Shown here: piece by piece, positions 18,119 through 26,756 of the stretch | Numbering within the stretch: the first letter of the stretch is position 1 | Layout: each line of letters begins with the position of its first letter | DNA from: a virus | DNA length: 58,393 nt | Direction: 5' to 3' (one strand) | IMG/VR virus record: IMGVR_UViG_3300036770_008714 | Coordinates: 1-58,393 of that record | The notes under the pieces: generated by a model | Databases searched by the model: none | Told to the model about the DNA's origin: nothing | The model's input: only the letters and a program-made list of their open reading frames with translations | Position numbers and translations under genes: made by a program

Positions 18119-18143
18119 GTCAGCGGCCGCAAGGGATAGATAG
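17919..18143 (+). CDS. Small protein overlapping the Ntn-hydrolase gene, 74 aa
   Basis: MNILNRSALHRSLSNLSHGS..., ending LPVYNTLLAEIERKKALESA, in a different frame from the Ntn-hydrolase. GGAG lies 8 nt before the ATG. Its C-terminal half looks more like a normal helix than the Gly/Pro/Ala sequence of the overlapping frame. It ends 2 bp before a convergent membrane-protein gene. It is either a true overlapping gene or the natural continuation after a frameshift. Confidence 0.45.
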   Translation: MNILNRSALHRSLSNLSHGSNFLAPPLLMSRLTDVSMQPQERTAPGVLQLPVYNTLLAEIERKKALESAAARDR

Positions 18144-18145
18144 CC

Positions 18146-18391
18146 CTACTCTCGCTTGCCCAGCCAGATCATCACAGCTATGAGGCCGATGATCCCGGCG
18201 GGGGTGGGGCCGATGACGAGGCTCAGGAGCCAGAGGGCCAGGGCAATCAGCCCGAACGTACCGAGCAGCAAGACGATGCCGATTGTTTCACTGGTTGCCG
18301 CTTTGTTGTAATCGTCCTGTTCGGCGCCCTTGAGCAAGCGCTCAGACTCATCCAAGGACATTGGGGGTTTTAGCGGGTCGAACTTCGGCAT
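18146..18391 (-). CDS. Two-segment membrane protein, 81 aa
   Basis: A hydrophilic N-terminal 35 residues (MPKFDPLKPPMSLDESERLL) followed by two adjacent membrane segments (IGIVLLLGTFGLIALALWLL and IIGLIAVMIWLG) and a short charged end. It follows an internal virion protein gene by 15 bp. It may be a virion membrane-interacting or superinfection-exclusion protein; no family is recognised. Confidence 0.65.
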   Translation of the reverse strand: MPKFDPLKPPMSLDESERLLKGAEQDDYNKAATSETIGIVLLLGTFGLIALALWLLSLVIGPTPAGIIGLIAVMIWLGKRE

Positions 18392-18406
18392 GCCCGCAAT
18401 GTAGCA

Positions 18407-20215
18407 TCAGCGCGGGCGGACCACAAACCCTCCATCCACAGGCACCACGACCCCGCCGCCAGTACGCGCAGCGTAGCCCGCTTGCATTCTGTTGCGAAAG
18501 ATTGTTTCTGGGGGGGCCTCCGCATCTCCGCCACGCGCGGCCTGACTAAGGGCGATAGCCGGGGCGGAGTCTGGGACGCGGTTTACAGTTGTGCCGGCTG
18601 TGTCGATTGCATCCCGCTGCGCACGCTGCGATAGCAGATAAGAGCGAGTCGCAGGACGCGCGCCCACGGCCGCCATTGGCAACGGATTTCCTGTTGTGAT
18701 AGCAGTCAACGTCGCTGGAATCCAGTCCAGCGGACTGGTAGCATTTGGCGCTTCTTTCAGCGACTGCGCCGCTTTAGGAAAGGCCTGGCCAAATTCGGCT
18801 GCCTTTCGCAAATCACCACTCAACGGTTTGTTCTTTGCCAAGTCCGAAGCGAGTTTGATGGCATTCACAGCGCCAGTTTGAGGATTGAGCGCGTTTTGGA
18901 CCGTCCAACTTTTGGCGATCTGCTGGCGCGCGTCGCGAAACCCTTTGAGGATTTCGGCGCCAGGCTTACCAAGCCCCTGCAAGTGGGTTTCAAGCGTGTC
19001 TTCCAACGCTGCCGCTGCCTGGCGGTACGCCTTGCCCGATTGAGCTTCCCCAGCCCGGTAGGCTTTGTCAGCCCCCTCACGCATGGTGCGAATCGCGTTT
19101 AAAGCATCACCAGCATCAAACTGCGGGCTGCGCAGTGCCGCAATCTCACTCACAACCTCTGGCACTTTCATGCCAGGAAAGCTCTTTGACTGGCTGACAA
19201 ATGGTTTGACAGCCTCGTCCAGAGCTTCGGTGAATGCCTTTGTAGGTGTGACCATCCCAGCCGCTGCGACAGGCGCATAAGCCGCCGCCGCCTGTTTGCG
19301 CAACCCCTCCAAAGTATCGACGTTCAAATCAACTTCGTCGCTGATACCCAGGGCTTTGCGCGCGAGGCTGTTGGTGACGGTTTGATTGCGCACGGAGGCC
19401 GTTTGGCTGGTCTTTGCTTTTCCGCTGAAGCCCGACAGCGCTTCGATTCGCGCACCGGGGCTCAAGTCCACGGGCGGGATTACATAGCCATCTGCAGATG
19501 CGCGCATGGCGGCATCTCGCGTTTGACGCCCGCCCGGCGCCATTACTCGCGAAGGGCTCATAGCTACAGGCGCAATCGCCCCGGCAAGCCCCGCTGCGAG
19601 TTGCGCGCCTTCGCCTCCACCGCCTTCACGCACTGCCCCAGAAGCGCCCGCGCTCGCAGCCGCACTCACCGCTTGCAATTGAGGGTCTGCAGCCAGCACT
19701 TTCCCAACGCCCTGCACCACCGGCGATGCTGCGCCCTTGGCCAACGCCTGCCCAGCCTTCACAAGCCCGCCCGTCCCAGCCAGAGCCGCCGTGGCATCCC
19801 CAACGACCCGCTCTTGAGCGTTCTCAGGCTCAGGGAATCCAGCCCTCGACATGAGGCTATCGAGCGCCTTCCCTTGGTCTTTGGCGAAGCGAAAACCCTT
19901 GCCTTCGCCCATTGCTACGTCCAACCCTTTGTTGGCGACACCGGCAACAGCATCCGCAGCCATCGCTGGGAGCGCGGCCACGCCATTGACGGCGTGGCGG
20001 GCAGTCAGCCCCACCTGGCGCCCAACCTGCTGCACCAAGGAGCGCTCTGGCGTTGCGGGCGCGGCGGCTGGGGCTTGCGCTGGAGCTGCGTCAGCCAGTG
20101 GGGCCGACTTCCACCAATCATCCCCGCTTGCAGGTGCGGCACTCTGGGCGGCCTGGGGCGCGGCTTTTGGGGCGTCGGCCAGCGGCGCAGCTTCCCACCA
20201 ATTCGCAGTGCTCAT
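18407..20215 (-). CDS. Internal virion/DNA-ejection-type protein, 602 aa
   Basis: It begins with a duplicated motif (NWWEAAPLADA and DWWKSAPLADA) in an Ala/Pro-rich leader. A long Ala/Gly/Val-rich region with amphipathic helices follows (VAALPAMAADAVAGVANKG, QLAAGLAGAIAPVAM), then a helical domain (residues ~300-480) and a Gly/Val tail. Composition and position after the adaptor gene are typical of ejection proteins of short-tailed phages, but the family is not identified by motif. It overlaps the preceding large gene by 4 bp. Confidence 0.7.
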   Translation of the reverse strand: MSTANWWEAAPLADAPKAAPQAAQSAAPASGDDWWKSAPLADAAPAQAPAAAPATPERSLVQQVGRQVGLTARHAVNGVAALPAMAADAVAGVANKGLDVAMGEGKGFRFAKDQGKALDSLMSRAGFPEPENAQERVVGDATAALAGTGGLVKAGQALAKGAASPVVQGVGKVLAADPQLQAVSAAASAGASGAVREGGGGEGAQLAAGLAGAIAPVAMSPSRVMAPGGRQTRDAAMRASADGYVIPPVDLSPGARIEALSGFSGKAKTSQTASVRNQTVTNSLARKALGISDEVDLNVDTLEGLRKQAAAAYAPVAAAGMVTPTKAFTEALDEAVKPFVSQSKSFPGMKVPEVVSEIAALRSPQFDAGDALNAIRTMREGADKAYRAGEAQSGKAYRQAAAALEDTLETHLQGLGKPGAEILKGFRDARQQIAKSWTVQNALNPQTGAVNAIKLASDLAKNKPLSGDLRKAAEFGQAFPKAAQSLKEAPNATSPLDWIPATLTAITTGNPLPMAAVGARPATRSYLLSQRAQRDAIDTAGTTVNRVPDSAPAIALSQAARGGDAEAPPETIFRNRMQAGYAARTGGGVVVPVDGGFVVRPR

Positions 20216-22755
20216 GGCTTGATCCTTGTGGTTCCGTCAGGAGCGATGAAGCGCGAGCCACTGGGCAGCTCAGCAAATGCCTGCTGGCTGTCGATCTTCA
20301 TAGCTGATGCTGGAGTGACGGCAGGAGATGGCGCTGATGCAGTACCGGGAGGCTTTGTAGCCGCGCTGGTAGGCTCTTCCAAGCCCCAGTTCGCCAAATC
20401 CTTCGTATCCACGCCCGAGCGCTGCAATGCAGAGCCCAACTGGTCTCGAATGCGGCCCAGCGACTCAGCGAATGCGGGCTCCGACATGTTGAAGTTCAGT
20501 GCACCCACCGCAGCATTGATCTTGTCGCCCTCGGCGTTGGACAGGGCGCCCATGCCGCGCAATTGCTGGATCATGGGCAAGAAGGTTTGTGCCTTGAGCG
20601 TTTCCACCTCTGCAGCGAAGTCTGCGGACTGATTGCCGGGGATGAAACGGTTCAGATTCCAGCCACCGGTGGCGCCCTGTCGCCCTGGGCTAGCCAGCAA
20701 CCGGTTGATCGTGCCGATGGCTTGGCGCGAACCGTCAAAGCCTGATTCTCTGGTTTTCGCATCGTCGGCCACTTTTGAGGCCGCAGGCCCACCCGGGATG
20801 GGCTCCATGCCGCCGTCCGCCTTCCAGCGGTAGCCAGGCGGGGCCTTGCCTTCCTGTTGCGCTTTCAGCCGTGCGGCTTCGGTCGCTGCCTGGGCCGAAA
20901 TCCCAGCGCGTGTGTTGTTCCCGCGCTCCGTTACCAATGTGCGGGCCAAGTCGTTCTGCCGATTTGCGGCGCCTTCTGCAGTGGTGGCGTTGACCTGCAA
21001 TCCCGCGCGCTGGAGATCGCCCTGCTCCCGCATGGCAGCCTGGGCTAGGCCCGGCGCGCTGGCTTGAAGTGCTTGGTCAGTGCCCAGCATGGCGCGGTAG
21101 GTCAGCGATTCAGGCGATTCGCCCTTGTTGCGGTCGAACCGGCCGCCGTTGGCCGTGATCGAGGATGCGGACACCAGGGCATTGCGCAGGTCGTTGCGCT
21201 TCTGCCAGCTGTTCTCGCTGGTCAGCACGGTAGGTGCCTGCACTGGAGCCGGTGCGTTGGGCATCAAGGCCATTGCATCGGCTGCGCCACGGCGCGCAAG
21301 TCCATCAGCGGCGCCCATGCTCTGCGTGCTGACCTGCCCGCCGTTTGGATTGGCTGGCATGGCGCCCATAGCCTGCACTGCAGGAGCCGGGGCAGACATG
21401 GATGCAGCGCGGGTCAGGGCGCCAGCGGGTTGTGTTGGAGCCTGGGCGGGCGCAGCCTGTGGAGCTTCCCAGCTGCCGGTCACTCCACCGGCACCGCCGC
21501 CACCTCCAGAACTGCCGCCACCACCATTCCAGCCAGGGGGCGCGCTTGACGGGATCTGCATCAGGCGCTTCTGCAAGTCATCCTCTACCAGCCCGCCGTC
21601 CGCATACCGGCGCGGCTGGAACCCGTAGGCCGCACGGCTCTGGAACGTGGATTGAGGCATGGAGATACGCGAGTCCACCGGAGGCGGTGCTGGTGGCGTG
21701 GGCTCAGGTGGTGGCGCAGCGGGCGCGCGGGCGGTCTTGCTCCACTCGGGCCGGTTGGTGATGGACGCTGCCGACACGTCGGCATTACGCTGCTTGTTGC
21801 GGTCCAGCCAGCCCATGGCTGCCGCTGGTTGTGGTGCTGGAGTGGGTGCAGTGGGGGCCGCTGCCGGAGCCGGAGGCGCGGTAAGCGCGGCCGCTGCATT
21901 CTGGGGAGCAGGCGCTGCTCCGGGCTGCTGCTTGGCGACTCGGTCCCACTCAGGGTTGATCATGCTGACCACAGTGTTTGGCGGGCGAGTTGGTGCTGGG
22001 GGTGCAACGGGCTGCGATGGCACAACGCTGACCGTACCGTTTCCAGGCTGATAGCCGGAATCCACCTGGGTCACGCCAGGGTCGCGCGTCACCGCTGCGG
22101 CATCGCCAAAACTGTTGGGGCGGTTCGGGTCCACCATGCCGCCGTCTGCGTACATCTGGGGCATCTGCGCCATGCGGTCGGCCGGGTTGAAGCCCTGGGC
22201 GCCGTCATCGTCGTCCACCTCGGAATCAGTCTGCCCACCGTCTTCGCCGTTCACGGGCGTGTGCGTGGCGTCCTTCATGAGCTTCAGCACGGCCTCGCCA
22301 ATGGCCATCACCTGCTCAGGAGGAAGCTTCATCTCACCATCGCTCAAGCGGACAGGAACCGTGCCCATCTTCTCCAGCGCGCTCGGGCCGATTGCGGCCG
22401 TAGAGTCGGCGGGCATGATGTACGTGCCGGGCTCGGCTTGGTCGGGGATGCTGTCGCTGGTTCCAGTGCCGGGGCCGCGCACCATGCCGCCACGGGCCAG
22501 CATCTGCGGCTGCTGCTTGAAACCCATGGCTTCCATTTTCGGAATCATGGCCATCAACTGGGCTGCTCGCGGGTCTGTGGGTGGAGCGGGAGTTGGAGCC
22601 GGAGCTGGCGTCTGTTTGAAGCCCATGGCCTGCATTTGGGGGATCATTTCGCGCAGCTGGCTCAGGCCGCGTGCACCAAAACCCACGGCGCCGCCATCTG
22701 CATAATTTTCTGGAAGTTGCGCGAGGCGGCGCGCGGCTGGCATGTTGACTTGCAT
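20212..22755 (-). CDS. Large Ala/Pro/Met-rich virion protein, 847 aa
   Basis: The first part contains three copies of a YADGG/ARGG-type motif (NYADGGAVGFGARG, MLARGGMVRGPGTGTS, MYADGGMVDPNRPNS) and a repeated helix (MIPQMQAMGFKQT, MIPKMEAMGFKQQ). It also has the conserved-looking stretch GTYIMPADSTAAIGPSALEK. The middle is a long low-complexity Ala/Pro region; the C-terminal ~250 residues are a folded helical domain (LLASPGRQGATGGWNLN, MIQQLRGMGALSNAEGDK). Such proteins are often internal virion or ejection components. Late element copy 5 lies upstream. ATG 22755 is the furthest plausible start. Confidence 0.7.
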   Translation of the reverse strand: MQVNMPAARRLAQLPENYADGGAVGFGARGLSQLREMIPQMQAMGFKQTPAPAPTPAPPTDPRAAQLMAMIPKMEAMGFKQQPQMLARGGMVRGPGTGTSDSIPDQAEPGTYIMPADSTAAIGPSALEKMGTVPVRLSDGEMKLPPEQVMAIGEAVLKLMKDATHTPVNGEDGGQTDSEVDDDDGAQGFNPADRMAQMPQMYADGGMVDPNRPNSFGDAAAVTRDPGVTQVDSGYQPGNGTVSVVPSQPVAPPAPTRPPNTVVSMINPEWDRVAKQQPGAAPAPQNAAAALTAPPAPAAAPTAPTPAPQPAAAMGWLDRNKQRNADVSAASITNRPEWSKTARAPAAPPPEPTPPAPPPVDSRISMPQSTFQSRAAYGFQPRRYADGGLVEDDLQKRLMQIPSSAPPGWNGGGGSSGGGGGAGGVTGSWEAPQAAPAQAPTQPAGALTRAASMSAPAPAVQAMGAMPANPNGGQVSTQSMGAADGLARRGAADAMALMPNAPAPVQAPTVLTSENSWQKRNDLRNALVSASSITANGGRFDRNKGESPESLTYRAMLGTDQALQASAPGLAQAAMREQGDLQRAGLQVNATTAEGAANRQNDLARTLVTERGNNTRAGISAQAATEAARLKAQQEGKAPPGYRWKADGGMEPIPGGPAASKVADDAKTRESGFDGSRQAIGTINRLLASPGRQGATGGWNLNRFIPGNQSADFAAEVETLKAQTFLPMIQQLRGMGALSNAEGDKINAAVGALNFNMSEPAFAESLGRIRDQLGSALQRSGVDTKDLANWGLEEPTSAATKPPGTASAPSPAVTPASAMKIDSQQAFAELPSGSRFIAPDGTTRIKP

Positions 22756-22781
22756 GGATGGCCTTTCGGATCAATGCAGGC

Positions 22782-22823
22782 AGTTTTCCCGCGCGCGGCT
22801 GGCGCGTCGAACCCTACTGGGGG
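22782..22823 (-). promoter_or_regulatory. Two-box late element, copy 5
   Basis: 14-mer AACCCTACTGGGGG at 22810-22823; second box AGTTTTCCC at 22782-22790 (7 of 9 matches), spacing 19 bp. It begins 3 bp after the adaptor gene stop and lies 26 nt before the 847-aa virion gene. Confidence 0.7.
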
Positions 22824-22826
22824 CGC

Positions 22827-23501
22827 CTACCAGCTGGAGCGAACGAGGGGTGGCCGATTGTCGCGCTGCTTGCGTTGAACGTTGGCATCGGGACGCGCGC
22901 CAAACGAGCGCTCAAACGATGCCTCAAACTCGATGGCCTTGGACTTGTCGAATGCGTCTGCGTCCTGCTTGAGGTATGCGCAGCGATAGACCCAGTCTTT
23001 CAGGCGTTCATGAAACCGCTCTGGCAGCTCTGGCTTGGCCGTTCCGTTGGCGGCAGTGAGTTTGTTGAGTGCGCCACGATTGACGGTCAGCGCGATGGTT
23101 CCAGCGCTGGTTGGAGTGGGCCATAGGCGCACCCTTGCCGGAGAACCCCCGCTGGCCTGCTCGAAGATGTACCGGCGCGGCTCGCCCGTCCTGCTTTCCC
23201 AGTTCGAGGATTCGCAGTAGTCCATGGCCTCCACGCTGGTTTCGTCCAATGGGCGGCCTAGGTAGGAAATCCGCTTGATTCGGATGACCGAAGGGTGCAG
23301 GTTGTACGTTGACACACCGGCCGACAGCGTGACGCTGCAAACAGCCGGAGTTGCCCGGTCTTCGGTCAGGAACGCCCGTTCATTCGCCTCCTGTACCGCG
23401 TCGTTGAGGTAGCGGACGATGTCGGCATCACTCCACAATTCCCCATCAACACCGTCCCGAAGGTCGGCACGGAAGGCGGCGATGAACTCTGAGACGTTCA
23501 T
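22827..23501 (-). CDS. Phage adaptor (head-tail connector)-like protein, 224 aa
   Basis: Starts MNVSEFIAAFRADLRDGVDG, then LWSDADIVRYLNDAVQEANE, a pattern I associate with phage adaptor proteins that bind the portal ring. The middle has VCSVTLSAGVSTYNLHPSVI and RLWPTPTSAGTIAL, common in the same family, and the C-terminal half is helical. It lies after the capsid genes and before internal virion proteins, where an adaptor is expected. Start ATG 23501. Confidence 0.7.
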   Translation of the reverse strand: MNVSEFIAAFRADLRDGVDGELWSDADIVRYLNDAVQEANERAFLTEDRATPAVCSVTLSAGVSTYNLHPSVIRIKRISYLGRPLDETSVEAMDYCESSNWESRTGEPRRYIFEQASGGSPARVRLWPTPTSAGTIALTVNRGALNKLTAANGTAKPELPERFHERLKDWVYRCAYLKQDADAFDKSKAIEFEASFERSFGARPDANVQRKQRDNRPPLVRSSW

Positions 23502-23510
23502 GGTTTTGTC

Positions 23511-23864
23511 TTACGCGTCGGGCTTGGTCATCTCTTCAAAGACAGCATCCACTTCGGTGCGCGATGCCTGGAACCCCAAACGTGCGTTGAGCTTCTTCAG
23601 GTTGGGCTTGCCGTCGTCGTTGAATGCGTCCTGATCTTCGCCATCCATCAGCGCATTGATGGCGTCAGCGATGACTTGCTTGCGGTCGAACTGCGGGGCC
23701 GAACCAGCAACAGGCGCGACCTCGTCGCCAGCCAGGGCGCCACGTGCGATGGCCTCTCGCTGGAACATCGGCTCCAGGTCCACGCCTTCGGGCGGGATGA
23801 CGCAGGTATGGCCGGTTGTCAGAGCCACATGCATAGGCTCGTCAGTGGGAGAGCGAAATTTCAT
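23511..23864 (-). CDS. Hypothetical virion-region protein, 117 aa
   Basis: Starts MKFRSPTDEPMHVALTTGHT, followed by CVIPPEGVDLEPMF (a short beta domain) and a helical C-terminal half (VIADAINALMDGEDQDAFND). AAGGAC lies 8 nt before ATG 23864; the five extra residues upstream lack support. It follows two intrinsic terminators downstream of the capsid genes, so its expression should be lower than that of the capsid protein. Its role is unknown. Confidence 0.65.
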   Translation of the reverse strand: MKFRSPTDEPMHVALTTGHTCVIPPEGVDLEPMFQREAIARGALAGDEVAPVAGSAPQFDRKQVIADAINALMDGEDQDAFNDDGKPNLKKLNARLGFQASRTEVDAVFEEMTKPDA

Positions 23865-23877
23865 GATTTTGTCCTTC

Positions 23878-23908
23878 AAAAAACCCGGTGGTGATCAAGC
23901 CACCGGGT
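23878..23908 (-). terminator. Intrinsic terminator downstream of capsid genes
   Basis: Read leftward, ACCCGGTGG (from 23908) pairs with CCACCGGGT, followed by six T. A strong 9-bp stem with an 8-nt loop. Confidence 0.75.
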
Positions 23909-23910
23909 GC

Positions 23911-23929
23911 AAAAGGCCGTTTCCGGCCT
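23911..23929 (-). terminator. Second hairpin of the tandem terminator
   Basis: Read leftward, AGGCCG pairs with CGGCCT around a four-base loop, followed by TTTT. It lies 2 bp before the stronger terminator, giving a tandem arrangement. Confidence 0.55.
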
Positions 23930-23946
23930 GACCACTGAGAAAGGGT

Positions 23947-24360
23947 TTAGCCTTGGCTGAAGGCTGCGCGGCCGTCCACGATGTACTCGACAACGAGACG
24001 ACCCACGCCAGCGGAAGGCGCCGTGCCGGTGCCATTCCAAACGACACCCACGGTGCTGGGTTCGCTGTACTTCTTGCCGGTCACCACGATTGGGATTGCG
24101 CCAACAGCGGTGATGTCTGCCGACAGGGCCGCATAGGTGTCCTTGGTGGCGGAGGCAGAGCCCACCTTGTCACCAATGGAGAACTTGTCGTCCGTGGCGG
24201 AGTTGAACAGCGTGGTGATGGCCAGATGGCCGCCAACTACGATGGCGTTGCCGGGCAGATCAACGGCAGCCATGTAGGTGTCGTCGGTCACGTCGGCATA
24301 GGTGAAGTCGGCAGTGGCCGCGATGACTTCCTGGCGGCCAGATTTCTTGGTGATGGTCAT
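23947..24360 (-). CDS. Capsid decoration-like small protein, 137 aa
   Basis: Starts MTITKKSGRQEVIAATADFT and is beta-rich (DLPGNAIVVGGHLAITTLFN, GAIPIVVTGKKYSEP), ending VEYIVDGRAAFSQG. It lies directly after the major capsid gene, the usual place of head decoration or stabilising proteins in N4 gp56-type capsid phages. The assignment is by position and composition only. A GGGGC-TTCG-GCCCC hairpin separates it from the capsid gene. Confidence 0.7.
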   Translation of the reverse strand: MTITKKSGRQEVIAATADFTYADVTDDTYMAAVDLPGNAIVVGGHLAITTLFNSATDDKFSIGDKVGSASATKDTYAALSADITAVGAIPIVVTGKKYSEPSTVGVVWNGTGTAPSAGVGRLVVEYIVDGRAAFSQG

Positions 24361-24423
24361 GATGAAATTCCTTCAACAACAGGGAATGGATGAACGGGGC
24401 CGAAGCCCCGCTCGCTTGGCTGC

Positions 24424-25527
24424 TTATTGCAGGTAGTGGTCCACGGACACCACACCGAAGTCCTCGACGGACTGGTTGTAGATGCTGTAGAACTTTGGCT
24501 TCAGGAGGCCGAACATCTTGTCGATGTTGATGCCCTGCTGGCTGCCGTACTGGAACGTCTTCTCGTCCCATTCGGCGGGGCCAAGGTCGGCCATACCCAG
24601 AGCCTGAGCGCCGCACAGCAGCGTGCGGGTGCCATTCACCAGACCACCAGAACCCCACTTCGAGCCCGATGCAGCGCCCTTGGTGGTGTAGACCAGGCGG
24701 TGTTCGTGGATTACGGCACCGTCAACGGTCACGGTTGCGCCGGTGAACCATGGAGAATCCGCGCCGGACTTCGTGGCCACCGCCACCACTGCGCGCTGGT
24801 AGTCGGGATCCTTCTTCAGGGCCGCCAGCGTGCCAGGGGCAACCAGGAGCACGTAGTACTCCTTGCCGCCTTCCATCAGAGGCTTGACGTAGTTCTCTTT
24901 CGCGTAGGCGATGAGATCCACGATCATCTTGTAGCTTGGCACGTAGCCGGTTGTGATGCTGCCGGTTGCGGAGACAGCCAGCGACGTACCGTCCCACATC
25001 AGCGAGCGCTTGGCCGAAGGTGCAGACACATCGGCGGCGAATGCCAGGTTGGGGAACGGAGAGCCAACGCGGGCCGCGCCGTTGTTTTGGAAGGCGTAGC
25101 TGATGCCAGACAGCGTCAGGAACGTCAGCTGATCGGTGCGATTGGCCAGCCAGTAAGCAAGGCGGTCCTTGCCCATCTCGCGGAAGTTGATCACCGTCTT
25201 CTGGTCAGCCAGCTTGCCCTTGTTGCGCACGCTGTGGGTGAGCTGATCAATGGTGATGATCTGCGAGTACGACTGCATCGATTCCTCGTTGCCTTCGCGC
25301 TCGTTGTCGCCGATCACGCCGTCTTGGACCAGGTCGGCCACCAGATGCATGATGACCTGCTCGCCCTTTTCGGTCTTGGTCAGCTCGGTGATGCGCTGGA
25401 TCATCGCGTTCTGGCCGGTGCCCAGGAAACGCTTGACGAACATCTGGTCGCGTGCGGCGGACCACACATCGCGAGACCAGACAAGTTTTTGCTGCGGCGT
25501 CAGGGCCGCAAAATTGGTCAGGCTCAT
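24424..25527 (-). CDS. Major capsid protein (N4 gp56 family)
   Basis: 367 residues starting MSLTNFAALTPQQKLVWSRD. Typical segments of this family are MIQRITELTKTEKGEQVIMH, RNKGKLADQKTVINFREMG and YYVLLVAPGTLAALKKDPDY. An HK97-type fold is expected. ATG 25527 is chosen because AAGGAG sits 7 nt upstream; the ATG 6 nt earlier is too close to it and the longer frame to 25644 is not credible. The scaffold gene lies upstream, as usual. Confidence 0.9.
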   Translation of the reverse strand: MSLTNFAALTPQQKLVWSRDVWSAARDQMFVKRFLGTGQNAMIQRITELTKTEKGEQVIMHLVADLVQDGVIGDNEREGNEESMQSYSQIITIDQLTHSVRNKGKLADQKTVINFREMGKDRLAYWLANRTDQLTFLTLSGISYAFQNNGAARVGSPFPNLAFAADVSAPSAKRSLMWDGTSLAVSATGSITTGYVPSYKMIVDLIAYAKENYVKPLMEGGKEYYVLLVAPGTLAALKKDPDYQRAVVAVATKSGADSPWFTGATVTVDGAVIHEHRLVYTTKGAASGSKWGSGGLVNGTRTLLCGAQALGMADLGPAEWDEKTFQYGSQQGINIDKMFGLLKPKFYSIYNQSVEDFGVVSVDHYLQ

Positions 25528-25693
25528 AGCCATGCTCCTTGATTGGTTACGGACTAAGGCGTGCGCTGCCAATGCGAGAAACATGACTACAAGGCGGTCA
25601 AGAGCGCCTGGCCGTTTAACGTCCTGCCGTGTGGACGAAATCACCCTGGAGAGGATGGCCAGCAGGCGGGTGGTCTCCCGCTGGCCCTGAGCG

Positions 25694-26725
25694 TCAGTCG
25701 CCGCGCAGGCGCTTCTTCTCAGCCGGTGTCAGCGCCTCGAATTGCTCCTCGGTCATCTGACTAACATTCACGCGTGCGGCGGTTGCCCGCTGCCCGATAC
25801 CAGCCTGCAATGCCGGTGGTTGAGCGGTTGAATCCGCTGCACCACGGGCTAGTGCTGCTGCTGGACGTGAGTCTTTCGCAGGTTCGCCATTTGCAGAAAC
25901 CCTACTGGGGGGCGCCTCGCCTTCAGGGGCGAATTTCGGGGCGATGGTGTTCGCTGCGTCTGCCAGTGCGAGGTGGGGAGGCATGCCGTTTGCAATCTTG
26001 CGGTCGCGCGCAGCCAGGATTAGTTCCAGCGTGTCTGCGCCTTCCGGAGTGTTCAACCATGGGTAGGCAGCCGACACGCTTTCGGCGGTGGTCTTCAGCA
26101 GCTGCGCGGACTGCCGGGCCGTCAGTTCCTGAGTGGCTTGGGCAGATGCCTGGTGTTGGAGGTATGCGTTGATCTGGCGGCGAATGGCCACAGCGCCCTT
26201 CGTGTCACCCTCCATGAGAGCGGCAACATAGGCTTCTTCCTGGGCCTCGACGTCGAATTCACCAGCTGGTGCTGCGGCGGCAGTTGCAGGGGCTGGTGCT
26301 TTCGCAGCTGGCGCCGGTGCAGGTGTTGGGCTTGCAGCGTCGGGCTTAGCGCCCTTCAGGCGAGCGATTTCTTCATTAGCGGCGGCCAGCGCAGCAAGAG
26401 CGTCCTTGCGCTGCTGGTTCACTTCATTGAAGCGGCCCTTTGGGATGCCAGTGGCAGCGGGGCGCCCGTGTTCGCCAGCAGCATCGTCTGCGCCGCCTTG
26501 ACCTTCGCCAGTCGCTTGATCTTCCTGTTCTACTGCGTTGGGGTCTGCATCTCCAGAGCCATCGTCGTTGGCCTCGACCAGCGATGCCAGGTTGTCTGCG
26601 GTCAGAGCAGGGTCAACCACATCGCCGCGATCCACCACAGACGTGTCTGTTCCACCGGTGTCGGTGCCATCTTCGCCAGCAGGAGCCATTACGCGGGTCA
26701 TCATCATCTTGAGCAAGGGGTTCAT
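25694..26725 (-). CDS. Scaffold-type head assembly protein, 343 aa
   Basis: An acidic, Ala-rich protein: residues 15-90 are Asp/Glu/Gly-rich; a coiled-coil-like helix follows (RKDALAALAAANEEIARLKG), then an Ala/Pro linker, a helical middle (GAVAIRRQINAYLQHQASAQ), and a short basic C-terminal helix (FEALTPAEKKRLRGD) of the sort that contacts capsid subunits. It lies immediately upstream of the capsid gene. It carries late element copy 6 within codons for APPSRVSANG. Confidence 0.75.
   Translation of the reverse strand: MNPLLKMMMTRVMAPAGEDGTDTGGTDTSVVDRGDVVDPALTADNLASLVEANDDGSGDADPNAVEQEDQATGEGQGGADDAAGEHGRPAATGIPKGRFNEVNQQRKDALAALAAANEEIARLKGAKPDAASPTPAPAPAAKAPAPATAAAAPAGEFDVEAQEEAYVAALMEGDTKGAVAIRRQINAYLQHQASAQATQELTARQSAQLLKTTAESVSAAYPWLNTPEGADTLELILAARDRKIANGMPPHLALADAANTIAPKFAPEGEAPPSRVSANGEPAKDSRPAAALARGAADSTAQPPALQAGIGQRATAARVNVSQMTEEQFEALTPAEKKRLRGD
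25870..25911 (-). promoter_or_regulatory. Two-box late element, copy 6 (inside the scaffold gene)
   Basis: 14-mer AACCCTACTGGGGG at 25898-25911; second box AGTCTTTCG at 25870-25878 (7 of 9), spacing 19 bp. It is the only copy inside a coding sequence, about 340 bp before the major capsid start, so it could give extra capsid transcription. Confidence 0.65.
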
Positions 26726-26756
26726 GGTTTGGTCTTTCTCAGTGGTTGGTGTTTTG

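Noticed and set aside
21652-22878. 408-codon plus-strand frame opposite the 847-aa virion gene
   Set aside because: Gly/Arg/Cys-rich shadow in the GC-rich antisense strand.
24427-25542. 371-codon plus-strand frame opposite the major capsid gene
   Set aside because: Gly/Val/His/Arg-rich antisense of a certain gene with no ribosome site; codon bias effect in GC-rich DNA.
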